Source: Lachnospiraceae bacterium (lineage in GTDB: Bacteria > Bacillota > Clostridia > Lachnospirales > Lachnospiraceae). Taken from it: a stretch of 64,000 nucleotides of DNA. A program made the position numbers and the translations under genes. The stretch covers positions 1-64,000 of the forward strand of contig QXWW01000013.1 of NCBI GenBank assembly GCA_009911185.1, written 5' to 3'. Shown one piece after another: positions 8,296-17,600 of this stretch. Within the stretch, counting starts at the first letter, position 1; every line of letters begins with the position of its first letter. The notes under the pieces are model-generated. The model was not told the DNA's origin, did no database searches, and saw only the letters and a program-made list of their open reading frames with translations.

Positions 8296-9468
8296 TTACT
8301 CTTTCGGCAGTTCCACCACAAAAACAATGCACTCTTTCTCACTTTCTGCATATATCTTTCCCCCGTGTAAAGTCACGATTTCTTTTGCAATGGCAAGCCC
8401 CAGACCTGCGCCTCCGGTATCGGAAGTTCTTGCCTCATCCATACGATAAAATTTATCAAACACAGAAACCAGCTTCTCCTGAGGAATCGTCTTCCCCCGA
8501 TTCAGGAATTTAATTCTAATCCCGCCTGCCAGAAGCTCCTCTACATAAATATGAATTTTCGTATCACTGTAACTGTAGGCAACGGCATTTTTCAAAATAT
8601 TGTTAAACACTCTCGCCAGCTTTACCGGGTCGCCGTACACGAAAACATTTTCATCACTGTGAAGTACCGCCTGGTTTCCTTTCTGAGTCAGAAGCGGATA
8701 AAATTCTTCTACCATCTGCAACAACATATAATACAAGTCAATTTTCTCTTTTTCCAGGACAATCTGCTGAATGTTATATCTGGTAATTTCAAAAAATTCA
8801 TTTATAAGCTGTTCCAAACGGTTCGCTTTTTCCAGTGTAATATGCACATATTTTGCCTTCTGCTCAGCAGGCATGTCCGGCGCTTCCTCCAACAGACTCA
8901 AATAGCCAATGACCGAGGTAAGAGGCGTGCGGATATCATGAGCGAGATACATCACCAGATTATTTTTGCGTTCTTCCGCAAGCCTGGCCTCAAGCTCACG
9001 CCGTTCCAGAGTCTGACGCAGCACATTTAATTTTTGCTCCATAGGCGCCATTTCCGCAGATAAAGAAATTTCTTTATTTTCTCCGGAAACCAGCTTATCA
9101 AGTCCCGCGTCAATTTCATTAAAATAGCGGGTGAACCAGGACAGGGAAAACCAGAACAATAGTAAAAAGCAGAACATAACCGCAAGGAAAATAATTAAGG
9201 TCAGATTTTCCCGCATTCCATACTGATAAATGTTTCTGGCATCCATATAGTCCAGATGGAATACATTCTGCAAAAACGCTACGATCCAGTCTCCCACCCG
9301 TCCAAACCAGAAACGGCGGTACAAAGTAAAAATAATACAAAAAGCAAGTACAATCATGCCCATAGTCTGGAAAAAAACCTTGAGTTTCAGCTTTGCATAG
9401 CCTGATTTCTTCTTTTTGCCTGTATTCAATTTTACCGTATCAAGGCTGTGTCTTACGTCAGTTTTCAA
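8296..9468 (-). CDS. vanS: VanS-type sensor histidine kinase
   Basis: The 390-residue kinase has two membrane segments (about 28-50 and 88-113) around a short extracytoplasmic loop, then a dimerisation helix with YLAHDIRTPLTSVIGYL (His177) and a HATPase domain with NNILKNA and GGAGLGLAIAKE motifs. The stretch from the H-box through APDMP...AKY closely resembles VanS of VanB/VanD/VanG systems. It should phosphorylate the adjacent VanR on glycopeptide or cell-wall signals. It overlaps vanR by 11 bases, indicating coupled translation. A kinase for another envelope stress is possible, but it lies with VanG. Confidence 0.88.
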   Translation of the reverse strand: MKTDVRHSLDTVKLNTGKKKKSGYAKLKLKVFFQTMGMIVLAFCIIFTLYRRFWFGRVGDWIVAFLQNVFHLDYMDARNIYQYGMRENLTLIIFLAVMFCFLLLFWFSLSWFTRYFNEIDAGLDKLVSGENKEISLSAEMAPMEQKLNVLRQTLERRELEARLAEERKNNLVMYLAHDIRTPLTSVIGYLSLLEEAPDMPAEQKAKYVHITLEKANRLEQLINEFFEITRYNIQQIVLEKEKIDLYYMLLQMVEEFYPLLTQKGNQAVLHSDENVFVYGDPVKLARVFNNILKNAVAYSYSDTKIHIYVEELLAGGIRIKFLNRGKTIPQEKLVSVFDKFYRMDEARTSDTGGAGLGLAIAKEIVTLHGGKIYAESEKECIVFVVELPKE

Positions 9469-10156
9469 TTTTGTAACCTACTCCCCATATTGTCTTAATA
9501 TATTTGGGCTTCTCCACAGAATCGTTCATTTTTTCCCTGAGATGGCGAATATGCACCGTAATCGTATTGTTGCTCTTACTATAGTACTCATCCTGCCATA
9601 TTTCATGGAACAGTTCTTCTGAGCTTACTACTTCTCCTTTGCGCTGGCAGAGAATTTTTAAAATAGAAAACTCCGTAGGAGTCAGAACCAAAGGTTTCTC
9701 GTCCAGCCTGCACTCGTGCGTCTTAACATTGATAACAAGTCCTCCGTGCACTAACAAAGATGAATCTTCCTCCTCTGCCGGGTTCTGGTTATACCGCTTA
9801 TAGCGGCGGATCTGGGCTTTCACCCGTGCCACCAGCTCCAGTGGACGGAACGGCTTTGTCATATAATCGTCCGCCCCAAGCATCAATCCACGAATCTTAT
9901 CAATTTCCTCATCTTTTGCCGTCAACATAATAACCGGATAATTATGTCTTTTGCGGATCTCCTTGCACAATTCAAGCCCGCTGACCCCCGGAATCATCAC
10001 ATCCAAAATCGCCAGGTCAAACTCAACATGTTCTATTTGCTCTTGTGCATCTTTTGCAGAATAGCAGGCCACTACGTCAAAGTTCTCGCTTTCCAGATAA
10101 AATGCCACCAGATCGGCTATCTCTTTTTCATCATCTACCACTAATATTTTCTCCAT
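9458..10156 (-). CDS. vanR: VanR-type response regulator (OmpR/PhoB family)
   Basis: The 232-residue protein has a receiver domain with acidic pocket Asp8/Asp9, phosphoacceptor Asp52 (LDVMIP) and Lys101, followed by an OmpR-type winged helix ending GVGYKIEN. The N-terminus (ILVVDDEKEIADLV) and LGADDYMTKPFRPLELVARVKAQ stretch are characteristic of VanR proteins. It would activate the vanG promoter through the phased repeats at 6916-6969. No similar repeats were seen at its own promoter, so strong autoactivation is not evident. AAGGAG lies upstream of the ATG. Confidence 0.9.
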   Translation of the reverse strand: MEKILVVDDEKEIADLVAFYLESENFDVVACYSAKDAQEQIEHVEFDLAILDVMIPGVSGLELCKEIRKRHNYPVIMLTAKDEEIDKIRGLMLGADDYMTKPFRPLELVARVKAQIRRYKRYNQNPAEEEDSSLLVHGGLVINVKTHECRLDEKPLVLTPTEFSILKILCQRKGEVVSSEELFHEIWQDEYYSKSNNTITVHIRHLREKMNDSVEKPKYIKTIWGVGYKIEN

Positions 10157-10275
10157 TACAGATTTTCTCCTTCCTGGATTCTGACATTCTCAGATAATTG
10201 CAAAACCCTCAAATCGTCCAAATGATTTTGTTTCGCAATCAACTGTTTTATTTTTCTGATGAAATATCTATTTTT

Positions 10276-10284
10276 AGTATAGCA
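10276..10284 (-). promoter_or_regulatory. probable extended -10 promoter for vanRS
   Basis: On the minus strand TGCTATACT forms an extended -10 box about 120 bases upstream of vanR, without a good -35. It fits a modest constitutive promoter for a two-component system. Confidence 0.5.
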
Positions 10285-10354
10285 AATCCAGGCTTTGAAA
10301 TCCTCACTTATTTCCTTTTTAAATCTTAATATTTTCCTAATATTCGCTGTACTA

Positions 10355-10444
10355 GAAACGCCTGGAACAACTTTCCTACATGATTGTATAAATTACCGAT
10401 ATAATATTCAAATCCACCTTTTGAAACCTGAAGCTTATAAGAGA
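10355..10444. repeat. dispersed intergenic repeat, copy A
   Basis: About 90 bases align with 36504-36592 in the same orientation, with a 15-base identical core (AAATCCACCTTTTGA) and matching flanks with scattered changes. Both copies are intergenic. It may be an old mobile remnant or a small structured element. Confidence 0.6.
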
Positions 10445-10449
10445 AAAAT

Positions 10450-10489
10450 AATTGAAGCGATTTGCAAATTTTAGCAAAGCGCTCCAATT
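10450..10489 (-). terminator. terminator of the GH3 gene
   Basis: Two 16-base arms (AATTGGAGCGCTTTGC and its near complement) enclose an eight-base loop, followed by ATTTTT on the minus strand. It lies about 90 bases past the GH3 stop. A smaller CGTATC/GATACG stem precedes it. Confidence 0.8.
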
Positions 10490-10578
10490 AACTATTTCAT
10501 TATAAATTTTACCTGTAAAGCAGCGTATCGTCTGATTCCAAAATCATACCCTGCTGATACGTCCCGGAAAAGAAAATT

Positions 10579-13500
10579 CTATCGAACCTTTACGCTGCCC
10601 ACACTGCTGTAAGCCCCGTAAATTGTCATATCTCCCACCTTCTTATATGCGCGTACCCGCACAAAATATTTCTTCTTGCTTTTTAACTTTTTCAAAATAA
10701 GCTTATTTTTATTTCCCTTAACCGTCTTCGTCTCAGCATTTTTCATATTTTTCTTCAAAGAATACTGAATCTCATAGCCGGACACGCCGCTCTGCGTCTT
10801 CCAAGAAACCTGAAGCTGCTTTTTCGCCTTACTCTTCGGCTTATTCTGCGTTACCTTTTTCAATGTCGCAGTTTGCTGTGAATTTTTTAACTTCTCATAA
10901 TCCTCTTTCACCTTTTTCAGTTCGTCCTGCGCCTGCTTTAACGCTGCTTCAGAATTTGCTTTTCCAGTCTCAGAATCTTTAAGCTGTGTTTTTGCCGTCT
11001 CAAGCTCTTGCTTTATGTTATTTAGTGTCTGCTGCAATTCGCCTTTTACTTTATTCAGCTCTTTTTCAGAAGCATCTTTTAACTGATCAAGCTGTTCTTT
11101 CACTTTTCCAAGCTCCTGATTTACCTGGTCCACTGTTTTCTGGGCGTCATCCACCTTAACCGTAACCGTCTGATTCATCTTCAAATCATCCGAAGCCGCC
11201 CCTACATAAATCACGCGTTCCTGTTCTGCCACAGTCCATTTATCTTTTGTTCCATCGCTGCGTATATTTAAGGTTTCCTGCTTCGCATTCCAATAAGAAA
11301 GAGAACGCTCTGATACATGAATGGTTACTTTTCTTGTCTCGCCCGGCTGTATATTTTTTACTTTCTGATACCCTGCAAGCTGATATTTAGAACTCTGTAT
11401 TCCTTCCGGAAGATCCGTTGCTTTTCCAAGATAGATCTGCGCTACTTCACTTCCTGTTACGCTTCCTGTATTTTTCAGATTAAATGTCACATCATAGCCA
11501 ACTCTTTCCTGGTTTTTCCTGCTTTCTGTCACTTTCATATCGCTGTACTCAAAAGTTGTATAAGAAAGTCCATAACCAAAGTCATACTGCGGCTCAACGT
11601 CATTCTCGTCATACCAGCGATACCCGGTAAAAATACCTTCGCTGTAATTCATGTCATAAGAGGCATTCATGTCCCCGGAGCCCATTCCCGGGAATCCGCC
11701 CATTCCGCCGCCTTCATCATCGCTGCCTGGACCACCGCCTGGGCCACCTGGACCTCCCGGACCTCCTGGACCTCCCTGGCCTTTGTCATATGTCAGTCCA
11801 TCGTCTTCATCCGTGAATCCTTCCTCACGTTTTGTTTTGTAAGAATCAAACGCTTCGTCAGAATATGTCAAAAATGTGTCCGTATCTTTTTTGGGAATCG
11901 TAAATGCCAGCTTGCCGCTTGGATTGACTTCTCCTGTCAGAAGGTTTGCCGTCGCCACGCCGCCGCGCTGTCCCGGATAATACATCTCAAGGATTGCATC
12001 TACATTGTCTATCCAGTCTTCCATGACGATTGCCGCTGAATTATTTAAAACTACAACTGCTTTGTGATTATTGTCATGAGCTGCTTTTGCCACGTCGTTT
12101 ATCATCTTCTGCTGCGCCGCATCAAGCTTCAGTGTCGTTTCCTCTCTCGTGTTAGCAAGGCTGCTCGTTCCGGCATATGCAAAGATGACTGTCGTATCTG
12201 CAGTTTTTGCCGCATTGATGGCATCCGTTATATTTTGCTGTCTCTGGGACGGTGTAATCCATGCAAGCCCCACCTGCATGTCTTTCCCATCTAATGTATT
12301 TGCAGAAGCAATTCCAATCTTATACCGTTTTCCTGCTTCAAGATTGACCGTTACAGAAGAAAGGTTTTCTCCTGTCTCACTGGGGATCGTGCTGCTGTAC
12401 CACATGGTTCCCTGATTTGCCGTCGCGCCGGAAGCAGAGCCCAGCTGTTTCTCTTTCATTGTTCCATCTTGATTCGTTACCACTTTGTCCGCTGAATCAT
12501 AAACAGTCATAGCCGCCTGTGCTCCCATACTCTGGAGAATAAGCGTATAGCTTCCGCTTTCTTCCGGTTCAAGGTATGTCATCCAGGTATATGCCGGTCT
12601 ATCTTTGTAACTAAATGCATTTCCGCCGGTTCCGTTTACATAGGTCTTCGTCTTTGTATTAAAGTCAATAACTTCATCCGTCCCTGCAATCTCTCCTATT
12701 TCATGGTCTCCCATTTTCTGTTCCGGAACGCTGTTGCTGTGGAACTGTCCCTGATATACGTCTCCAGATTCCGCAGACTTTCCCGTTCCGTAAGTACGTA
12801 TTGCCCCATGCGTGTTTCCGTCACTTGTCGTATAAAGACTTTCCGTGGGAATGATCGTTCCGATCATATCGTCATAGACAGCTCCTGTCACCTTATCCTC
12901 ACCCAAAAGATCTACAAGGGCTTCATAAGGGCTTGTCATGGAGGAAACGGTACCGTATGAACGCTCGCCGCCCGTACCTGAAATCAGATGCATTCCGTTC
13001 AATCCGACAACCGCCACTTTCTTGTCTTTTTGCAAAGGAAGCGTACCGCCTTCATTTTTCAGAAGAACGCCGCCGGATTCAGCCACCTCCTGCACTTTTG
13101 CATCACTGTCACTGCGAAGTTCTTTCAGTGATGCTTTATCTGCCACAACATCAATGACCGTAACATCTTCCGTAGTGCCGTCTGCCCGCTTAACATTCTC
13201 AATAACCGTCGCACCGGCTGCCACCGTGCCTTCTTTTGCCTTGCCTGTCGCTTCATCCACCTCTACCAGCGTCAGATAACCGGCTTTTCCATATGCTTTC
13301 AAAATATGGCGCAGCGCATCGTCAATCAATGCGTCCATTTCTGCCCTTGTGTATTTGTCCAGCCCTTCATCGTCGCTTACTACAAGCTGGTCCGCATATT
13401 TTTTACTGTTACAGCTTGTACTCGGCATTTCAATATCGGTACCGTCATCTAACGTAAATGTATGGTTGCCGCCCCAGTCTGTAATCGTAAAGTAATTATA

Positions 13501-14340
13501 GCCCCACATATCCCGCAGTACATCCTGTAAAAGATACGTGTTTTGGGAAGAACGCACCCCGTTTGTCCTGTTATAACCGGACATAACGCCCAATGCCCCC
13601 CCGTCTTTGATTGCCGATTCAAATCCTGGCAGATACAATTCATGAAGCGTCTGCTCGTCTACGTTCTGGTTGTACTTAAATATCAGGTCGCCGTCATCCG
13701 ATGCAACTGCATAATGCTTCAGCACCGCAATTCCGCCTTGCGACTGCATCCCGGACGTCATATCATCCGCAAGGCTTGCCAGCAGATAAGGATCTTCACC
13801 CATCTGGTCTTTTGTCCTCATCCAATAGGGATGTCTTTGGATGTCAAGCTGTGCGCTGAGCATCATCGTGCCTCCCATTGCAAGATTCTCCTGGCTGTAG
13901 ACCTGGCCGTAGAGTTCTGCCATCGTCTCATCCCAGGTAGCTGCCAAAAGCTGTTCCTGCGGGGGATTCGTCGTCTCTTCCGTAAAAAGCAGCCCGGCCG
14001 GACCGTCATACATTTTAATCCTTGGCACGCCAAGCCGCGCCACGCCAAGCAAATCTCCGGCGTTTCCTTCCTGACCAGTGCCTCTTCCTCCAAGGAACGA
14101 CCACTTTTCATTTTCTGTCATTTCCTTAATCAGAGCCTCGACCTTCTTGTTTACTTCGGCGTCGTCCTCGATCGGCTGCACCAGATTCTGCGTGTACTGA
14201 CTCGGAAATGCCGTTTTTGCCGCCTTTTCTGTCTGCGTTGCATAAGCCGTCTTCGGAACGTCAATGCTTCCTGCTGCTGACGAAGCCATTACTACCGCCA
14301 GCGCCAGTGCCGTAATTTTGCGCCTACATTTTGTCTGCAT
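10579..14340 (-). CDS. secreted multidomain GH3 glycosidase
   Basis: This 1253-residue protein has a signal peptide, then a GH3 barrel with the nucleophile in TITDWGG (Asp288) and a KHY motif (208-210). A GH3 second domain follows, interrupted around residues 530-690 by a beta-rich PA14-like insert. A Gly/Pro-rich loop (repeats of GGP near 855-890) precedes the C-terminal Ig-like GH3 domain, then a coiled coil (about 1080-1180) and a fibronectin-III-like tail. GH3 enzymes include beta-glucosidases and beta-xylosidases; the sugar cannot be named. No LPXTG motif is present. The coiled coil and FN3 tail may hold it at the surface. AAGGAGG precedes the ATG. The GH97 gene lies upstream, behind a terminator. 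Confidence 0.85.
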   Translation of the reverse strand: MQTKCRRKITALALAVVMASSAAGSIDVPKTAYATQTEKAAKTAFPSQYTQNLVQPIEDDAEVNKKVEALIKEMTENEKWSFLGGRGTGQEGNAGDLLGVARLGVPRIKMYDGPAGLLFTEETTNPPQEQLLAATWDETMAELYGQVYSQENLAMGGTMMLSAQLDIQRHPYWMRTKDQMGEDPYLLASLADDMTSGMQSQGGIAVLKHYAVASDDGDLIFKYNQNVDEQTLHELYLPGFESAIKDGGALGVMSGYNRTNGVRSSQNTYLLQDVLRDMWGYNYFTITDWGGNHTFTLDDGTDIEMPSTSCNSKKYADQLVVSDDEGLDKYTRAEMDALIDDALRHILKAYGKAGYLTLVEVDEATGKAKEGTVAAGATVIENVKRADGTTEDVTVIDVVADKASLKELRSDSDAKVQEVAESGGVLLKNEGGTLPLQKDKKVAVVGLNGMHLISGTGGERSYGTVSSMTSPYEALVDLLGEDKVTGAVYDDMIGTIIPTESLYTTSDGNTHGAIRTYGTGKSAESGDVYQGQFHSNSVPEQKMGDHEIGEIAGTDEVIDFNTKTKTYVNGTGGNAFSYKDRPAYTWMTYLEPEESGSYTLILQSMGAQAAMTVYDSADKVVTNQDGTMKEKQLGSASGATANQGTMWYSSTIPSETGENLSSVTVNLEAGKRYKIGIASANTLDGKDMQVGLAWITPSQRQQNITDAINAAKTADTTVIFAYAGTSSLANTREETTLKLDAAQQKMINDVAKAAHDNNHKAVVVLNNSAAIVMEDWIDNVDAILEMYYPGQRGGVATANLLTGEVNPSGKLAFTIPKKDTDTFLTYSDEAFDSYKTKREEGFTDEDDGLTYDKGQGGPGGPGGPGGPGGGPGSDDEGGGMGGFPGMGSGDMNASYDMNYSEGIFTGYRWYDENDVEPQYDFGYGLSYTTFEYSDMKVTESRKNQERVGYDVTFNLKNTGSVTGSEVAQIYLGKATDLPEGIQSSKYQLAGYQKVKNIQPGETRKVTIHVSERSLSYWNAKQETLNIRSDGTKDKWTVAEQERVIYVGAASDDLKMNQTVTVKVDDAQKTVDQVNQELGKVKEQLDQLKDASEKELNKVKGELQQTLNNIKQELETAKTQLKDSETGKANSEAALKQAQDELKKVKEDYEKLKNSQQTATLKKVTQNKPKSKAKKQLQVSWKTQSGVSGYEIQYSLKKNMKNAETKTVKGNKNKLILKKLKSKKKYFVRVRAYKKVGDMTIYGAYSSVGSVKVR

Positions 14341-14576
14341 ACCCTTTTCCTCCTTTTTATTCCTTAGAATATCTTTACCTTAACATTGCAATGCGTCCGC
14401 CTCAATTGCTTTGTCGCAAACAACAGATATAGGCGCAAGCGGGGAAAAAATGTCGCAAACTGCATTTTTCCGGCGTGAAAATAGAAGAACTGACGATGTC
14501 TCCAAAACACATATTTTAACCATCGGAGTAGTACTTTTACATTTTAATGTGTCAATGTTTTTTCTGCAAGAGAAAA
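14341..14576. promoter_or_regulatory. GH3 upstream region with repeated motifs
   Basis: The decamer TGTCGCAAAC occurs twice (14412-14421 and 14451-14460), and a 12-base palindrome ACATTTTAATGT lies at about 14539. On the minus strand a TTGACA is present near the palindrome, without an ideal -10. These look like operator candidates for a sugar regulator, but no regulator gene is nearby. Confidence 0.4.
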
Positions 14577-14606
14577 AGAGCCTTAGAACATTACCTCTAA
14601 GGCTCT
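14577..14606 (-). terminator. terminator of the GH97 gene
   Basis: AGAGCCTTAGA pairs with TCTAAGGCTCT and TTTTTC follows on the minus strand, about 40 bases past the stop codon. Confidence 0.88.
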
Positions 14607-14647
14607 CCTTTTCTGAAAAATATCTGATTAGCAAATATTTTTTAATT

Positions 14648-17600
14648 TTACTTATCAGGTGTAATCTTGATTGCTGCACCGCCGTACTGAAGCATGGAAA
14701 TATTGATAGTATCCCCTTTCTTCACCTTCAGCGTCTCCACAGCAATATCTTCTTTGTTCTGACCGTCTTTATAGATAGCCGCTGTATATGTCGTGTTATC
14801 CGCAAGGAAGTCTAAGCTCAGCGCAACATCTCTCTGATTATTGCACATCATACCTACATACCAGTTCTCTCCTGAACGGCGCGCCATATTCACATAATCT
14901 CTGATGTCTCCTCCCAGCAACAGGGATTCATCCCATTCAGACGGAAGGTTCTTATAGAAATCATATGCCTTGCTCTCTCTGTAAACCTTCGGTTTATCTG
15001 CCAGGCACTGCAGACCGCTCTCAAATAATACGGCTTCTGCTGTCAGGCCTGCCAGCGTCGCGCTATTGTACATCGGATTCACAACATTTCCAAAGGACGC
15101 CATTGGCGCATAGTCTGCCGGTCCTACTGCAATTCTGTTAAACAGCATCGTACAGTTATACTCTGCGCTATTCATGCGGCCCTCAGATGCCGATACTCCT
15201 TCCTGCGTCAGGGCATTGGGATATGTCCTCCTCATTCCGGTAGGTTTGTAGACGCCGTGCAGGTCGATAACCATCTTGTTGTCTGCCGCCAGCTGAATCA
15301 GGGTATTAATCAGATGTACGGAACTCTGGGAAGCCGATTCAAAGAAGTCCGGCTTAATTCCCTTGAAGCCCATCTCTGCCCATTCTGCGATCTTCGCCTG
15401 CTCTTCCGGATCGTCCAAATCCGCCTTGTCTACCCAGATCACAAGTCCAATTCCTTTTTCTTCTGCATATTTTAACAAATCCTCCGTCCAGGAATAGAAA
15501 CCTTCATAATGGCTTCTTCCAGGAGAAATGTTAGTTCTGTCATACGGCTGCCAGCCTTCATCCATCAACAGATATTTCCAGCCCATCTCTGCCGCCAGAT
15601 CAATATAATTCTTGTAGGTTTCAAAATCGTCGCAGGGATCGCCGTTTACCCAGGTCCAGGCCATAGCGCCTGCTTCTACCCAGGAAGTGTCAAACTCCGG
15701 ATCCGGATTCAGGTTTTCTGCCATGGTGTTCAAAGTAATATCGCTCAATGTGCCAATCACTGCAAATCTCCAGGGCGACTCAAAGGGAGCCTCTGTCATG
15801 ACATCTACCTTCTGCTCACCGCAGAAACGGATATCCATCATTCCTGATGTATGGCCGACCAGCTCTGCTCCACAGTAGGTATCTTCCAGTTGTGCTTCCG
15901 AAACCAGTACATACGTATCGTCATTTACCTGATAGGTCATTGGCATACTGTATCTTCCCTTGAGATCTTCAAATGCCTTCAACTCAGGGATTCCTTCATT
16001 ACTTCTGTCGTAAGGCATAAGTGTAATGGCGGAATCTGCCGGAATCTTAACGCCCGTATTTTCTGCTGAAATGTTCAGCGCACCGCTTCCATTAATCTTA
16101 TAGCGGAATGCAACTCCATCATCATATACGCGAACTCCAATACCAAAGGATACTTCACCTTTTTTGAACCAAAGCGTTGTCTCGTTTGCTGTTTTTTCTA
16201 CTTTCTTTACTTTCGCACCTTTCAGTTCATATGTTTCTTTCTTTGCTTTTACAGCATCCTGTTTATCAAATACAAGACCTTCTGTAAAGTCGCCCAGGCT
16301 TGTAACCAGTCCCATCGGAGACGGCTCTACCACTACGGTATCTCCCTGGAATGCGGCATACGTCAGCGAACCGCGCTTCTTATCCAATGCAAATACGGCC
16401 TTGATCTTGCCGTCCGGTGATGTCACCTGCCATACGGAACCTTCTTTTGCAGTGTTTCCAACCATAATCTGATCATAGAAAACGCGTTCTTCTCCGTTAA
16501 AGGAGAGTTTTGTCTCAATCGTTGCAACGCCTTCTGCAACAGCTTTAATCTTACCGTCGTCGGTCGTTACAATACTCTCGTCCAGGGAAGTATATGTGAT
16601 CCCCTCCTGGGCAGGATTTGTTGCAATTGTCGTCATCTCGCCCACGTTCAGTATTGCCTTAGCCAATATGGTTTCAATATCTTCTGCAACCAGCATCTTG
16701 CGGTGTGACTGAATTGTCCACTGCATATATACATTATCCTGCTGAAGCTCTTTTACGGAAAGTCTTGCACCACTGTCATTCTTTTCCTCTGACGCCAGAG
16801 CCAGTCCGGACTTCTTATTTATAAGCGCACATTTTCCATCGCCCAACTCCTGGATTTTCCAGAGCTGTGATTCATCTTCTTTATCCAGATTACCAAATAC
16901 TACTGCGGTTCCCGCCTCTGTTGCTGAGCTTTCTGTCATCATGACCCCGTTGCCTTCAATGATAGACTCAACTCTGAATGCGTCTTTGTCCGTCTCATCA
17001 TAGACAAACCGATACTTCAATGAGGAATCTTCATATATATCTATATAATTCCACCAAAGCTGCGTCACTTCATTGCAGTCAATGCAGCCATCCCATGCCG
17101 CCGTATGGATACTCTTAACCACTTCATAGGTACTTGGATCTGCTGCAACTACTTCTACGGTACAGGAAGCGCTGGCCGCTCCCTCTGTAAGTGTCTTTGC
17201 ATCTGCCGTGGCGGTAATCGTCGCTGTTCCCGCCGCATATCCGGTTACCTCGCCGGAAGAATTTACCCGGGCCACTTCCTCATTACTGGAAGACCATTTG
17301 ATATTTTTATCTGTCGGATGCTCCGGGGTCAGGGTAGCCACCAGATTGAGAACTGCGCCCTCTGCAATTGTTTCATTTGTCTTGTTCAGCGTTACTTTTT
17401 CCACTTTTACCGGAGTGCCGGACACGATAACTTTACAGCTTGCCTTCGTTCCATCCTTCATAGCGGCCGTAACGGTAGCTCTTCCCGCTTTTACTCCGGT
17501 TACTTTGCCGTTTTCTACGGTTGCTATTTCCGTTTTATCACAGGTCCATGTAAGCGCTTCTGCCGCTGACGCTTCCGGTTTTATTTCTGGTGTCAGATCT

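Noticed and set aside
13543-14280. Long plus-strand frame (245 codons) opposite the GH3 gene
   Set aside because: Its composition (Cys, His, Arg rich) is typical of an antisense shadow, and the opposite frame is a clear enzyme.
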